Shown: positions 1 through 10,374, numbered from the stretch's first letter. The stretch: 64,000 nt of DNA from Symbiodinium natans (GCA_905221605.1 CAJNDS010001001.1:490049-554048), one strand, 5' to 3'. Notes: generated from the letters alone by a model not told the origin. Program-made: numbers and translations.

Positions 1-330
1 TCCTTTCCGGTCGGTGGTTTTGGAAGCAGGGTAGCTTGAGGGAGTTGAGGGCGGGGCTTCTTGGGCTTCGCAGTCCCTTGTAATTTCCCTAAGCCGCTCT
101 GAACCACCCTAAACCCGAATTAAACCCCACAAAAGCCCAAAACAAGAAACAAAAAAAACAATAAATAAAATAAAACTTCGCACGTCTCTGGGCTGGCCTC
201 GTCCTCTCCTTCGCCTGCACTCAGAGAGTGGGGGGGGGGGGGGGGGGGGAAAGGGGGTCCCAGGTTGAGGGGTTGAATATCAAACCGGGGGCTACGGCAT
301 AGGCCTAGCGATAGGTCGGACGAAGCCTTG
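1..330. other. mixed spacer with G tract
   Basis: Loose telomere-like units at about 90-130, an A-rich stretch at 135-178 and a G homopolymer at 231-249. Nothing else supportable apart from the small exon candidate noted separately. Confidence 0.5.
184..214 (-). other. candidate small exon
   Basis: A GC-rich 31-base piece with TGCAG acceptor on its right (215-219) and GT donor on its left (182-183), reading GEGEDEASPET in one frame. It is short, so the call rests on borders and composition only. Confidence 0.2.
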
Positions 331-589
331 ATTTGGGACTTCTAGGTGCTATTTTGGGAAATGCCCACATCGCTCAGGGTTTAGCAGGGTTTTTGCACAT
401 GGTCCGGCTCGTGGGGTGGGCCACATGGCACCTTTGTGCCAACTCAAACAGATTGGGGGGATCTTTGTGCTCAGTGCCGGCGTTGCTCCAACTGTTACAA
501 GAGGACATGCGTCGGACAATCATACTGGGCTCATGCTTCATGCGAGATGAAGTCGGGCCAACTTGCGATGCCACGGTTGAACATGGCTA

Positions 590-1525
590 CTACGATGAAC
601 GATGAACTTGTGATTTGGGCTTGCGCTCGTAGAAGTAGGCCAGTGAGGAAAGCAGCAGCAACAAAGGAATCACCCACACATTGTGTCTGCCTGGTGCGTT
701 AGGAAACAAGCGATCGAGGAGTCCTGGACGGCATGCCTGCATGATCCGAAAGTGAATGTAGTTTAAGGTCAAGGTAGCAATGGTGTACGGCACCAAATCA
801 GCAGCCTTGAATGCGATCAGAAACACGAGCATGAACACCAGCACGTTCTTCTCTGACAAGAAGCAGAAGGCGAAAATCATCTCATCCTGACATCCAGATG
901 TTGAGAGAGGGTAGCCTGCAATACTCTCAACGCCACCATCTGCTTTGAATCCATGAATGACACCCACGATCAGCTCCTTCAGCGCCCAGAGGCAGAGGAT
1001 GAGGTTGGCGATCTTGAACGACGAGAAAGCGCGTGCAGAGAAACCGCTGGAGACATGGTGGGTATCCGCTACTTCGATGGATTTGGCTTTTGGTCTCAGC
1101 TCGCAGAAGTAGGCCAGTGAGGAAAGCACCAGCAGCAAAGGAATCACCCACACATTGTGTCTGCCTGGTGCGTTAGGGATCAAACGATCGAGGAGTCCTG
1201 GGCGGTATGCCTGCATGACCCGAAGGTGAATGTAGTTTAAGGTCAAAGTAGCAATGGTGTACGGCACCAAATCAGACGCCTTGAATGCAATCAGATACAC
1301 GAGCATGAAAACCAGCACGTTCTTCTCTGACAGGATGCTGATGGCGAAAAGCATCTCATCCTTACATCCAGATGTTGAGAGAGGGTAGCCTGCAATAGTC
1401 TCAACGCCACCATCTTGCTTGAAGCCATGAATGACACCGACGATCAACTCCTTCAGTGCCCAGAGGCAGAGGATGAGGTTGGCGATCTTGAAGGATGAGA
1501 CAGGGAAACTCGACATCATCGCCAT
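590..1525 (-). CDS. internally duplicated multi-pass membrane protein (unrecognised family)
   Basis: A 311-codon frame opening with ATG at 1525 and closing at 590. The protein is two copies of one module joined head to tail: the motif SSFKIANLILCLWALKELIV starts at residue 10 and again at about residue 168, and the DNA repeats with an offset of 474 bp (158 codons), for example the same bases at 671 and 1145. Each module has three or four hydrophobic segments (about residues 16-35, 63-85, 87-105 and 127-145 of module 1), a GYPLSTSGC loop and a RPGLLDRL-PNAPGRHNVWVIP stretch, so the whole is likely a 6-8 span integral membrane protein. I do not recognise the family and assign no function. Near-identity of the halves argues for a recent in-frame tandem duplication. 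No leader relic is visible upstream; an inverted-repeat element starts about 40 bases upstream of the ATG. It could be one half of a longer spliced gene. Confidence 0.8.
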   Translation of the reverse strand: MAMMSSFPVSSFKIANLILCLWALKELIVGVIHGFKQDGGVETIAGYPLSTSGCKDEMLFAISILSEKNVLVFMLVYLIAFKASDLVPYTIATLTLNYIHLRVMQAYRPGLLDRLIPNAPGRHNVWVIPLLLVLSSLAYFCELRPKAKSIEVADTHHVSSGFSARAFSSFKIANLILCLWALKELIVGVIHGFKADGGVESIAGYPLSTSGCQDEMIFAFCFLSEKNVLVFMLVFLIAFKAADLVPYTIATLTLNYIHFRIMQACRPGLLDRLFPNAPGRHNVWVIPLLLLLSSLAYFYERKPKSQVHRSS

Positions 1526-1565
1526 TGCACACGGTAGTCCATGTTCTAAGGCTTAGCGTTTAGGT

Positions 1566-1640
1566 CTACTTGGAGGTTCATGTGGGTGCTTAGAAGTAGG
1601 GTTACCAGTAGGGTAGTTGTTACTTCTAAGGTACCCAAAT
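1566..1640. mobile_element. family 1 inverted-repeat element (introner-like)
   Basis: Starts CTACTTGGAGGTTCATG and carries the family core GAAGTAGGGTTACC; the right inverted repeat is degenerate (CCAAATGAATCC). It lies about 40 bases upstream of the ATG of the duplicated membrane gene. Confidence 0.6.
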
Positions 1641-1965
1641 GAATCCCCAAAACCCCACATAGCAAGACCACCCCACAGACCCCGAGAGCTTCCGATGACT
1701 GTTTGCCTGGACACTATGGTCACGCCTTTCATTCATTGAAATGCTGGATGCTGTATGGAAGAGAGAGCACCTTGCTCTCACACAGAGAAATACTTGGTAG
1801 CCCAGTACCCATATTGTCATAAGGGTACCCTTTTTGGGGTTGGTTAGTTCATACGGGAACTTAGAACGTTACTCTTTACCAGGAGTAGGCTGCAGGATGT
1901 TGACAAGGCTTAGGGCTTGTAGGCTTGAAAGACACAAATCTGAAAGCCTGGAGCCTACTTAGCCT

Positions 1966-2053
1966 GGGGGGGGAGGGGGGTGGGGGGGGGGGGGGGGGTG
2001 GGGGTGGGGGGGGTGGGGGGGGTGGGGGTGGGGGGGGGATAGGGGGGGTGGGG
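1966..2053. repeat. imperfect poly-G tract
   Basis: About 88 bases of almost pure G with scattered T and A. The reading frames on both strands here are glycine or proline runs made by the homopolymer and are not genes. G-quadruplex potential is obvious from the base content. Confidence 0.9.
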
Positions 2054-2287
2054 GTTATGCACTTCCACCAGTATAAAGAGCGATATTCCCTGATTGAATA
2101 TTGGGACCACGGGGCTCAACCCGAAGCCGTGTACGGCAGCGCAAGTAGGGCTTCGTACGTTGGCCGGATGGCTTGTAGGGCTTTTTAACAACCTGGCTCG
2201 GGGAAGAGGGGGAGGGGGAGGAGGGGGTGTGTCCGGGAATTCGGGATTCAGGGCTTATAGGGGTTGTAAGTAAGGTTTTGGGGGGTG

Positions 2288-2370
2288 GCATGGAGTGCTG
2301 TGAGCCGCAGCGCTGTTGCTGGGCGTCACGCTAAGTCCATGGCTACGCAAGAGGTGGAGTTGGAACCCGT
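2288..2370 (+). other. candidate coding piece
   Basis: Open frame reading AWSAVSRSAVAGRHAKSM, then a GT donor-like CCC|GTATGA. No homology recognised; flanked by a G-rich array on the left and AT-rich spacer on the right. Confidence 0.2.
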
Positions 2371-2996
2371 ATGACTATATACTCCCCTTAGAACCGTACT
2401 AAAAAGAGTATTTTGAATATCCTCTTGGGTTTTATATGAACAAGATAAAAAAATTAATTCCCAAGGGGGATATAGATGAATGCATGATTGTATTGGAAGG
2501 CATGTGACTTGTACACCCTAATGTAACCAAGTCCACCAGGGACCCACGGCAACAACAGAACAACCCTAAACCCTATATATATATATATAAACCCTAAACC
2601 GACGAACCCTAAACCCATCGCAAGGGTTCAGAGTTGTTCGGGTTCCTTTGGGGTTCCGCGTCCAGAGGGCGGGGGGGGGGCCGGGGCCTTCCATCATTCC
2701 TCGAACTTTGCGATACGCCGCCTGAGACGGGGGGGGGGGGGGGTTTGGGGTTTACAGTAAACACCAAAGAAGTTGGAAGATCCTTATCCGCATACCCCAA
2801 ATATATACAACAAGGAATCCCTGCTCTACTCATCCTTAAACCATGTTCCCACTTTCAGGAGCTTACTGTAGCCGGGATGGGCTATTATACCCAGTAATCA
2901 CTTAAAAGGCCCTTTGTTGGGTTCATTCAGGGGATTTTGAGGCCTACTAACCCATCCTGGAGGGCTTCTAGGGTGAAGCATGCGAGTCTTAGAACA

Positions 2997-3104
2997 ATGG
3001 CCAAGACGAGGCCTATTTTCCAAAGCGCCACGCCTGTAGACCACAAAGCATCCTTACCGAAAGCATGCCCCAAAAAGGCTCAACGTCGCCTGGGCCCCCA
3101 ATAA
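2997..3104 (+). other. small ATG reading frame, 35 aa
   Basis: ATG at 2997 in context AACAATGG, closing at 3102. Basic composition (MAKTRPIF start, KKAQRRLG near the end). Unrecognised; too short to exclude chance. Confidence 0.2.
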
Positions 3105-3147
3105 GAACCAGCAAACGGCCGTTTGGCTGTTTATTATTATTTTTGTG

Positions 3148-3181
3148 TGGGGCGGGGGGGGGGGGGGGGGGGGGGGGGGGG
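3148..3181. repeat. poly-G tract
   Basis: Long G run interrupted by one C near its start. One of about ten such homopolymers in the window. Confidence 0.9.
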
Positions 3182-3484
3182 TGAGGGGTGACGGGAAAAT
3201 GGAAAAATGGATGTTACAAGTGCTTCTTGGTCCCTACATGATAAGGAAGATCCACAAACAGGGGGGGCCAAGATTCTCCTCAGCTGTAAGCCCTCACCTC
3301 AGACCCCACATCCTTCAGAGAGAGGGAGAGGGCTAGACCCTGCTAGACTCTGAGTGGGGGCCGGGGGCATGTAAGGTCATGGGGCTCTCGGGTTACAGAG
3401 CTTTTTCCTTCAGCGTTTGAAGGGTCTTTACTAATGTGTTCTTGTTCCCCCCAAATCTTGAAAATGGTAGGTAGTCCCTATGTA

Positions 3485-3560
3485 CTAAACCCTAAACCCT
3501 AAACCCTAAACCCTTTTGAGCCCGTGCGCCCTAAATCCTAAACCCTAAACCCTAAACCCT
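3485..3560 (-). repeat. interstitial telomeric repeats (CCCTAAA)
   Basis: Two short runs of CCCTAAA separated by a divergent segment. With the TTTAGGG run at 3652-3690 they flank a GC-rich island at 3585-3655. Confidence 0.9.
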
Positions 3561-4127
3561 GAAACCTGGGCGGTTTAGGAGTCGAATGCACTCGCGGGGG
3601 GCCTGAGCGGCTTTTGGCGAGGAAAGCCTTGGATCCAGGTGCTCCAGAAGATCTAGGGTTTAGGGTTTAGGGTTTAGTGTTTAGGGTTAGACGTCTCCGC
3701 CAAAAAAGACCATGGAATAAAGATCGAAGGTGGGGGGCGGAAGCCTCCAACGCCCCCTATACTCCACACCAGGCCCAGTCAACCTTTCATTGCGGCGTAC
3801 TTGTGTTGTTGTTGTTGGGTGCGGGGGAGGGGTAGGGACCCCTAAACCCTAAACCCTAAACCCGAAACCCTAAACACTAAACCCTAAATTCAAATAGGAA
3901 GGATGCCCTACTGCAGGTCCTCAGTGCCTTTCCCCTCCCCCCTCCCTCCAAGTTAGGACGGCGATCGTCACCTGCGCAAGGCGCCACTGCCTGATGTGTC
4001 TGGCCGACACACTCTCTTGGGGTTTTTGTTACAGTATGTGGAGTCCACACTCTTTTGGGGTTTTTGTTGCAGTACCCGTATCTTGGGTAGGGTATAATTA
4101 TAAGGCAAGAAACAAGGCTCAGAGCAC

Positions 4128-4164
4128 CTTTTCTTGCTTCGGAGGAAGCATGGTCTGCGGCGGC
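4128..4164 (-). other. candidate small exon
   Basis: Bounded by CTGCAG acceptor (4165-4170 on the plus strand) and GT donor (4126-4127). Reads AAADHASSEARK. Part of a longer open minus frame (3877-4203) whose downstream half is telomeric repeat and is not credible. Confidence 0.25.
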
Positions 4165-4333
4165 CTGCAGACAACTCGCCGCAACGCGCCGATGCTTGCG
4201 CAACCCATGTGCCCACCACGGACGCCAACTGCATCTGGAACAGTTTCAGCTCTCATCTTCGACCTCGAAACTCTATAAGCACCCGAAGCCTTAAACCCAA
4301 AAGCCCCCTGAGAGCTGCTGTGCCAGAGAGGGC

Positions 4334-4457
4334 CTACTTGGACGTTCATTTTGGTAGGGTTTAGGGTTTAGGGATACTTGAAGTAGGGTAAGTATGGTTA
4401 CCTGATTTAGGGTGCTTAGAACCCTACTTATGAGTGTCCCAATGAGCCTCCAAGTAG
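4334..4457. mobile_element. family 1 inverted-repeat element with internal telomeric units
   Basis: Left end CTACTTGGACGTTCATTTTGG, right end GAGCCTCCAAGTAGGC. TTTAGGG units sit inside the element (4353-4372), which suggests telomeric sequence can be gained within a copy. The base after the right end is CAG|TCGG, a splice-acceptor-like junction. Confidence 0.7.
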
Positions 4458-5205
4458 GCAGTCGGTTGCATCGCATGGCCAGTAGCAAACACCGACCCAA
4501 GGTGTGTTCCAATCATTTCCCCCCTCCACTGTCCAAGAAATATTCAGCGTACCCCTTGGGCATATACCCTTTAAAAAAGAAGCTGAGGGGTCTGGGGTTC
4601 ACGAACATAAGGGACCCCCCACATACAACCCCCCGAATAGTCGGATCTCCTCACAATAAGGACCCCAACAAGGCACGCCTAAAGTCGGGAAACCTGCGGG
4701 TGGCAAAATCCTTCCTTATCTTGTCCTTCCATTGGCTAAGGGCCATAGGCTTGGTCTATGTTGAACATACCCCTTGGGCCCTTGGGCACACCCTTTAAAC
4801 GAACTAATGGGGTATCTCCTTTCACAGGGTTATGGGTTTGGGGGTATGTTGAATTATGCTGGCAGTGATAGGGTTAAGAACTACAGGAGGTTCCGGGGGC
4901 TTAGGGTTTAGGGTTTAGGGTTAGGGTTTAGGGCTTAGACCTTGGGTTTATGGTTGAGGGTGTAGTGTTTCGGGTACGAGGAAAGCAGAATTTAGTGATC
5001 CCAAGCACTGACTGAAGGCCCCCTACCCCACGACACGAATCTGCCCTGATATCGTCTAAAACCCTAAACCCCTATACCCCTAAACCCTAAACCCTAAACC
5101 CCGCCTTCAGAACCCCTGAGCTTCTTATAATGTAAAGAAATCTACAGAACCCCTTGTGGGAGTCTTAGGAGGCAAGTGGGCGTTGGCCGGGTTCTTAACT
5201 TGGCC

Positions 5206-5290
5206 CAGGAGTAACCTAGGAATAAACTCTTTTTTGTTGCTAAGGGGATTACAAGGGAACCCCAACTCAAAAAAAACAGGAAAAAAAAAC
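5206..5290 (+). repeat. family 7 dispersed repeat
   Basis: Shares CAGGAGTAACC(T/C)AGGAA, GGGATTA(C/T)AAGGGAACCCCAA and the following A-rich block with the copy at 23602-23706; only the opening motif recurs at 11868. No clear inverted repeats. Confidence 0.6.
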
Positions 5291-5887
5291 GCCAAGGTAC
5301 GAAGCCTTGGCTGGCCTTGAGCTGTCGCAAGGTTTGACACCGTAACGGAGGCTTGAAAATAAAACCCTTTTGCATCCGGGCTTGGGCAGTCGGCCGGGAA
5401 TGGAAGCAAACTGATGCCCCTAAACCCTCAACCCTAAGCCCCAAACTTTCCCAAACCCTAAACCCCAAGCCCTAAACCCTAAACCCGGGATCTAATTCAA
5501 GGCGGGGAGGGGGTCGTACAGAAGTTTAAAGAATTGGAGGCGGGGTCGCCCGCAGCACGCTGTGCGTTGCCTGAGTCTGGGCTTCGCATTTTAGGTTCAA
5601 CCCAGTTGTCCAGGTAACCTGGGGGAATTAAAGGTTAACCTTTGGGATTATACGGGGATTCTACTACGCCAAAAAGGTTAAAGGTTCCCTACTCTACTAC
5701 TAGGTCAATGTTTGCACAGGCCGGACCTAGGTACCGAATTGTTGGGGGGCGTGGCTTACAAGCCTACTGGGTTCCAGATGCTAGGGAAGTCCCTAAACCA
5801 TAAACCCTAACCCTAAACCCTAAACCCTAAACCCTTTTGCAACTGGGCTTGAGGACTAGCCAGATTCAACTCCAAGCATCGGCCGTT

Positions 5888-5955
5888 CGTACCCTAAACC
5901 CTAAACCCTAAACCCTAAACCCTAAACCCTAAACCCTAAACCCTAAACCCTAAAC
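5888..5955 (-). repeat. interstitial telomeric array (CCCTAAA)
   Basis: About nine uninterrupted CCCTAAA units, immediately left of a GC-rich exon-like island at 5968-6015. Confidence 0.95.
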
Positions 5956-5967
5956 CAACCCTTGTAG

Positions 5968-6015
5968 GCATCCGGATGTGGTCTACTGGCCGTGTGCGGG
6001 TGAGGACGGTGGCAG
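5968..6015 (+). other. candidate exon
   Basis: 48 bases with acceptor CTTGTAG on the left and donor GTATAG on the right, reading HPDVVYWPCAGEDGG. It lies between a CCCTAAA array on the left and a TTTAGGG array on the right, the commonest arrangement for exon islands here. No family recognised. Confidence 0.35.
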
Positions 6016-6058
6016 GTATAGGGCCCTGCAGGGCTTGAGGCTTTACAGGAATTCAATC

Positions 6059-6183
6059 TAGGGTTAGGGTTTAGGGTTTAGGGTTTAGGGTTTAGGGTTT
6101 AGGGTTTAGGGTTTAGGGTTTAGGGTTTAGGGTTTAGGGTTTAGGGTTTAGGGTTTAGGGTTTAGGGTTTAGGGTTTAGGGTT
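6059..6183 (+). repeat. interstitial telomeric array (TTTAGGG)
   Basis: About 17 units, one of the longest perfect TTTAGGG arrays in the window; starts with one GGGTTAGGG slip unit. Confidence 0.95.
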
Positions 6184-6498
6184 CTCTTCCTGCCCAGACA
6201 CCCTAGAAGGATCCGAAAAGTAGAGCCCCCAAATAGTCCCCTATGGTCATCTTAGGAACCCTTAAGGGGATCTACCTTTTTGGATCCAGGGGTCTGGGTG
6301 GTTCTTTGCCGGAAATTCAGCAAGTCTAGGTACCCTATAAAACCGCTTAAGGGATTCATTCTGACTAGAGGGAACAAGTTCCCGAGTATCCTACTGAGAA
6401 CCAGTAAGTTCTTCAGAGCTAACGGCTGCTGTGACACCCTACACCCGAAACCCTAAACCCTAAAACCCGAAACCCTAAACCCTAAACCCTAAACCCTG

Positions 6499-6606
6499 CG
6501 GGGAGCGTGCGCCGGCTGACTCCCGCCTGATTGAAACAAGCGCGCATGGCACGTGTGTCGACTCTGGCAGCCTCTGGATGACACAAAACTCCAAACCTGA
6601 GCCACA
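6499..6606 (+). other. candidate exon
   Basis: Open frame reading ERAPADSRLIETSAHGTCVD and on to WMTQNSKPEPQ, between a CCCTAAA array (6440-6497) and a TTTAGGG array (6603-6670). About two thirds of third positions are G or C. The opposite strand is also open, so the strand is not certain. Confidence 0.3.
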
Positions 6607-6670
6607 AACCCTAGGGTTTAGGGTTTAGGGTTTAGGGTTTAGGGTTTAGGGTTTAGGGTTTAGGGTTTAG
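6603..6670 (+). repeat. interstitial telomeric array turning over into CCCTAAA
   Basis: About nine TTTAGGG units followed directly by CCCTAAA-type units to 6692, a tail-to-tail junction of the two orientations. Confidence 0.9.
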
Positions 6671-6692
6671 CCCTAAACCCTACGCCCTAAAC

Positions 6693-7290
6693 CGAAAGCA
6701 GTATGGTGGGCTCGTGGTAGGGAGCCCATTGGATAGCAGGCCCTCGGCTGTCCGCCCCAGCCTTCGCCAGAGAAGCGAGAGGCAAAAACAAAAAAAAAAA
6801 ACAAAAAAACACAAAACATAAAATAAACAACAACCAAACAGACTTTCTGATTTTTATATGAAGTAGGGTATATATTTCTTGTATCCCCAAAAGGACACCC
6901 TATATATACACTCACCAATATTAAACAGGAACCATATATACACTCACCAAGAGCAGAAATATAAACCCTGCTTGTTTTAAGGTTCTAGGGGGGGGGGGTA
7001 TAGGTGTCAGGGGCTTCTGCTTAAGAACCCCTCTAAACATAAAACCCATTCTTCCTCATAAGGGCGATATGAAGACCATTATCTTTCATTCATTGTTTGA
7101 GGGTTCTCAAGCAAATCGTAGTAAATAGAACAAGCAATCTACAAAATATGTCAAGCTCTCAAGCCACCTGAACCTATTGTTTTGGGATTTAAGGGACCCG
7201 CTCCCCCCACAAGGCGCTGACAGGATTTCAAGCTCAGGGGCATGAGAAGGATCTTGGAGGTACTCTAGGAAGCCTGATGACCCTAGTGTA
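6693..7290. other. AT-rich spacer with repeat fragments
   Basis: Contains an A-rich stretch (6785-6815), a short G run (6989-6998) and, at 7090-7130, the right end of a family 2 element (GGGTTCTCAAGCAAATCGTAGTAA). A 48-base piece at 7211-7258 reads ALTGFQAQGHEKDLGG before a GTACTC donor, weakly exon-like. Confidence 0.4.
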
Positions 7291-7349
7291 AGGGGTTTAG
7301 GGTTTAGGGTTTAGGGTTTAGGGTTTAGGGTTTAGGGTTTAGGGTTTGG
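7289..7349 (+). repeat. interstitial telomeric array (TTTAGGG)
   Basis: Eight to nine units ending in one TTTGGGG variant. Confidence 0.95.
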
Positions 7350-7395
7350 GGTCTCTGATCTGCAGCTCCTAAGGGGACTCTATAGGTGTCACCAC

Positions 7396-7470
7396 CCGAG
7401 GTGACTGAATCGACCGGAACTCCAGTTCCTTGCGGTCTTTGCTGATCCTGGTCGTACGGCGGTCCGGCTC
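7396..7470 (-). other. candidate exon
   Basis: 75 bases with acceptor CCCAG (7471-7475) and GT donor (7394-7395). One frame reads EPDRRTTRISKDRKELEFRS with 19 of 25 third positions G or C. Highly charged; no family recognised. Unlike most islands it has TTTAGGG on its left and CCCTAAA on its right. Confidence 0.4.
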
Positions 7471-7485
7471 CTGGGTTAGGAAGCC

Positions 7486-7551
7486 CTGAACCCAAAACCC
7501 TAACCCTAAACCCTAAACCCTAAACCCTAAACCCTAAACCCTAAACCCTAA
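7486..7551 (-). repeat. interstitial telomeric array (CCCTAAA)
   Basis: Nine units; the first is a six-base CCCTAA slip. Confidence 0.95.
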
Positions 7552-7559
7552 GGCCTTCA

Positions 7560-7630
7560 GATTGCACACTGGCCCTTTGAAGCCCTCGGAAGCATGCTCG
7601 AAGTTGGGGTTGCCCTTAAGATCAGTTGAG
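7560..7630 (-). other. candidate exon
   Basis: Frame reading STDLKGNPNFEHASEGFKGP and then a CCA|GTGTGC donor. Between CCCTAAA (left) and TTTAGGG (7642-7694, right). No recognised family. Confidence 0.35.
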
Positions 7631-7641
7631 GGTGGAAATTT

Positions 7642-7694
7642 TGTTTAGGGTTTAGGGTTTAGGGTTTAGGGTTTAGGGTTTAGGGTTTAGGGTT
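7642..7694 (+). repeat. interstitial telomeric array (TTTAGGG)
   Basis: Seven units. Confidence 0.95.
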
Positions 7695-7934
7695 CAGAAT
7701 TCCCTCCCAAGCTCCTACTGGCGGGTGGGGGGGACATCACTGCATCTCGGGCGGCTTAGGGTTTAGGGTGTTGGGGCTTAGGCTTACAAACGAAACCCCC
7801 CCCCCCCCCCCCACGCAACATTTAAGTTTCGTTCAACTCAAACCCCAGAAGTTTGGGCATCCAATTGGTCCAAGTTGGTCCTCTGTGGTACCTACATACA
7901 AGCAGGCTCTCGTAGAGCAGTTAAAGCCCTCCCA

Positions 7935-8011
7935 AACCAAGCAGCACCCTAAGATACCCTAGCCCCAAAACCCAACCAAGCAGCACCCTAAGATACCCTA
8001 ACCCCAAAACC
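7935..8011. repeat. 38-bp tandem duplication
   Basis: The block AACCAAGCAGCACCCTAAGA...CCCCAAAACCC occurs twice in direct tandem with a single base difference, so it is a recent duplication. It carries a degenerate telomere-like end. Confidence 0.85.
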
Positions 8012-8530
8012 CGACTCCCTTAGAGAAATGTCCATCTACGAGCGCCCGCCCAGAACAATGTTGGTTGTCTTGGTGTTTAGCGTCTAGGGCTTGAACGAGT
8101 CCCTAAACCCTAGATCCTAAACCCTAAACCTCAAAAAATCGCGGGGTTCGAGTTGTTAGCACGGGGTATGAGAGGGGGGGCTTTGGTGTCGATGCTGCTG
8201 CTACCTACAAGCGCCCGACCTGTACCGGCCAGGGTGCATTTCCGAAAGCATAGAATCAGAAACGACCGCTCCCAAAAAACAACACTTCATGCAGTCAAGA
8301 GCGGCTTCAAAAATCGCCCCACTGGTTTAGCAGGGCGACTGCATCCTTCAAATATAAAAGAGTCAGGCCAAGTTTATGAAACCAGTTAGCTTCTGGTTTC
8401 TTGCTTCCTGCTTGATGACTGCCCATTAGGGCTAGTAGAGGCCCCATGGCCGACATGAAGTTCTGAGGTAGAAAACAGCAGTGATGCCACAAGCAGGGCT
8501 TAAAATCTGCGTGTACCTGTCTCATTCCAG

Positions 8531-8597
8531 TCAGAATCAGTTAGAAGCCAATCTGCGAATGTCTCTGGGGGGCCTCATGGGCACCTGGAACGCTGGA
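8531..8597 (+). other. candidate exon
   Basis: Acceptor TCATTCCAG (to 8530) and GT donor (8598). Reads QNQLEANLRMSLGGLMGTWN, then AG. No family recognised. A family 3 element begins about 30 bases downstream. Confidence 0.35.
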
Positions 8598-8628
8598 GTA
8601 CGAGAAGCCATGGGCCCCTATAGTTAAG

Positions 8629-8738
8629 AATGCTCCCCCTTGTACTAACAGTCCTGAATAGGGATTCTAGTACCCTAAACCCTAAAGCCTCTATTCTCAT
8701 CCCTATTAAGGACTCTTCGTATAAGGGGGATCATCCCG
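8629..8738. mobile_element. family 3 inverted-repeat element
   Basis: Left end TGCTCCCCCTTGTACTAACAGTCC, right end GTATAAGGGGGATCATCCC. Two CCCTAAA-like units sit in the middle. Confidence 0.65.
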
Positions 8739-8817
8739 AGCTCCTACCACAACCCCAAATCCCTGAACACAAAACCTAAGCCCGTGGTCTAACTCTTCGG
8801 CTCTCGCGCTCGCACAG

Positions 8818-8883
8818 GGTAGGCAAGGATTCGGTCTAGACCTAATCCGCGAGCTTGATCGCCTTGAACCCAACAGGCGACAT
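8818..8883 (+). other. candidate exon
   Basis: 66 bases, 22 codons in phase, acceptor CGCACAG and donor GTGACA. Reads GRQGFGLDLIRELDRLEPNR plus RH, an amphipathic helix-like sequence. No family recognised. Family 1 element follows at 8906. Confidence 0.4.
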
Positions 8884-8905
8884 GTGACATATGCCACTGG
8901 CCTAT

Positions 8906-9014
8906 TTTGCAGGTTCATTGGGGTACATATAAGTAGGGGGCATAAGTATGGGTAACTATGGTCATAAGTCATAACCTTCTTCAACATTACTTATGGCCCT
9001 ACTTAGAAGTACCC
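8906..9014. mobile_element. family 1 inverted-repeat element
   Basis: Left end GCAGGTTCATTGGGGTAC, core GTATGGGTAACTATGGTCATAAG, right end CTACTTAGAAGTACCCC. Confidence 0.6.
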
Positions 9015-9350
9015 CAACCCCAAGACTGAAAACTAACAAGGTCAACCTAAGAACCCAAACAGCATCCGAAGAAGTACTCGTAGGCTCATGTTTTTAAACC
9101 GCACCGCAGAGCGAGAACGGAGCTGCGGGTGCTGCAGCTTGTTTTTTCTACCGTTCTTGTTACTTTGACCATGACAATCCAGCCGGCTCACCGAAACCGC
9201 GATTGCAGTACTAAACTTGTACTACACATCAATGAACATCCAGCCCTGCGCCGAGCTTTTTAGGAGGCAGAAGAAGCCCCTTTACATGCCACACACCTGG
9301 ACCCCCACCGGCTTTAAGCTCTGTTGATTAGGGTTTCGGGAAATCCCTGA

Positions 9351-9476
9351 GGCCCACAAGAGCACTTGGCAAAGGAGTTCAAACAGAACCGCCGCGCTTG
9401 GGAGTGGCTTCTGGCTTCTCTCGCTGCTATCTGTCCATCACGCCAGTCGCCCATCACTCAATGCCCTCACGGGCTG
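9351..9476 (+). other. candidate coding piece
   Basis: 40-codon open frame rich in W, R, K and L: QEHLAKEFKQNRRAWEWLLA is its start. It lacks an ATG and I cannot fix splice borders. Unrecognised. Confidence 0.3.
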
Positions 9477-9904
9477 TAGTTAGTAACCCAACTAGATCCA
9501 CAGAACTGTAGGGTCAGAGGTGCTCATCCTAAGAACAAACCCCCCAGCAACCGAAATACCCCAAGCCCCGTACTTTCCACAGATGGGCACGCCCCTGCAA
9601 TTAGAACACTTTGTCCAGCTGTTTCGACCTCGTGACGTATTCTGCGATTCAGAAGCCCCGAAGCCGTGAATCTTATCATGAACCCAAGCCCCTCCCCTTC
9701 CTCCCTCACCCTGCCCTGGCCCTAAACCCATCCAAACCCTAAACGCCCTACAAACCCTGTAAATCCATCTAAACCCTGTAATTAAACTTCTTAAACCCCA
9801 GAAAGCCAATAAACTAGGGTTTAGGGGCCACCTACATGCTGGTTCTCAGCAAGGAACTAGGGCAGATACCGGATCTAAGGCACCCCGCCATTGTCTGATT
9901 GCAG

Positions 9905-9964
9905 TTTCGTGAGTTTCCCTTCTACCTCTATAATTCAGGCTATCTAGGGATAATTAAGCCCAGT
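9905..9964 (+). other. candidate coding piece
   Basis: Follows a GATTGCAG acceptor and reads FREFPFYLYNSGYLGIIKPS before a stop. Aromatic-rich; unrecognised. Confidence 0.25.
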
Positions 9965-9989
9965 TGAGCCTATTTAAGGGGCGAACCTA

Positions 9990-10084
9990 AGGGGGGGGGG
10001 GGGGGGGGGGGGGGGGTGGGGGGTGGGGGTCGTTGGTAGTTTTGAGGGGGGTAGTTTTGAGGGGGGTAGTTTTGAGGGGGGTAG
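9990..10084. repeat. poly-G tract joined to a 16-bp minisatellite
   Basis: G homopolymer to about 10030, then three to four copies of a 16-base unit GTAGTTTTGAGGGGGG. Frames across it give proline-rich artefacts. Confidence 0.9.
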
Positions 10085-10257
10085 CAGGGAAATCCATGAC
10101 CGTTTTGCTATCAAGCCAAGCCACTCCCAAAAGCGCCGTGGTCGCATAAAAATTGCTCCCGGTGCGTAGGCTGCTAGTTTCGGCACCGCGGCACGTGGGC
10201 CTGTTTGAGTCGCAACTCGGCATATGCCTGAAATGCCAATACCTAAGCCATTCCTCA

Positions 10258-10355
10258 GCCCAAGCCCTAAGCCCTAAGCCCTAAGCCCTAAGCCCTAAAC
10301 CCTAAACCCTAAACCCCAGATCCTAGACCCCAGACCCCCTAAACCCTAAACCCTA
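10258..10355 (-). repeat. degenerate telomeric array
   Basis: CCCTAAG units (five in tandem) grading into CCCTAAA and then CCCCAGA-type variants, so a local variant was amplified. Confidence 0.85.
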
Positions 10356-10374
10356 AGGGGGTCTACTGATGCAG

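Noticed and set aside
1925-2291. Glycine/proline-rich reading frames across the G tract
   Set aside because: They are translations of a homopolymer on either strand.
4236-4278. HAD-phosphatase-like motif (ALIFDLETL)
   Set aside because: Resembles DxDxT motif I but lacks the second Asp and ends at a stop four residues on; a nine-residue resemblance is not enough.
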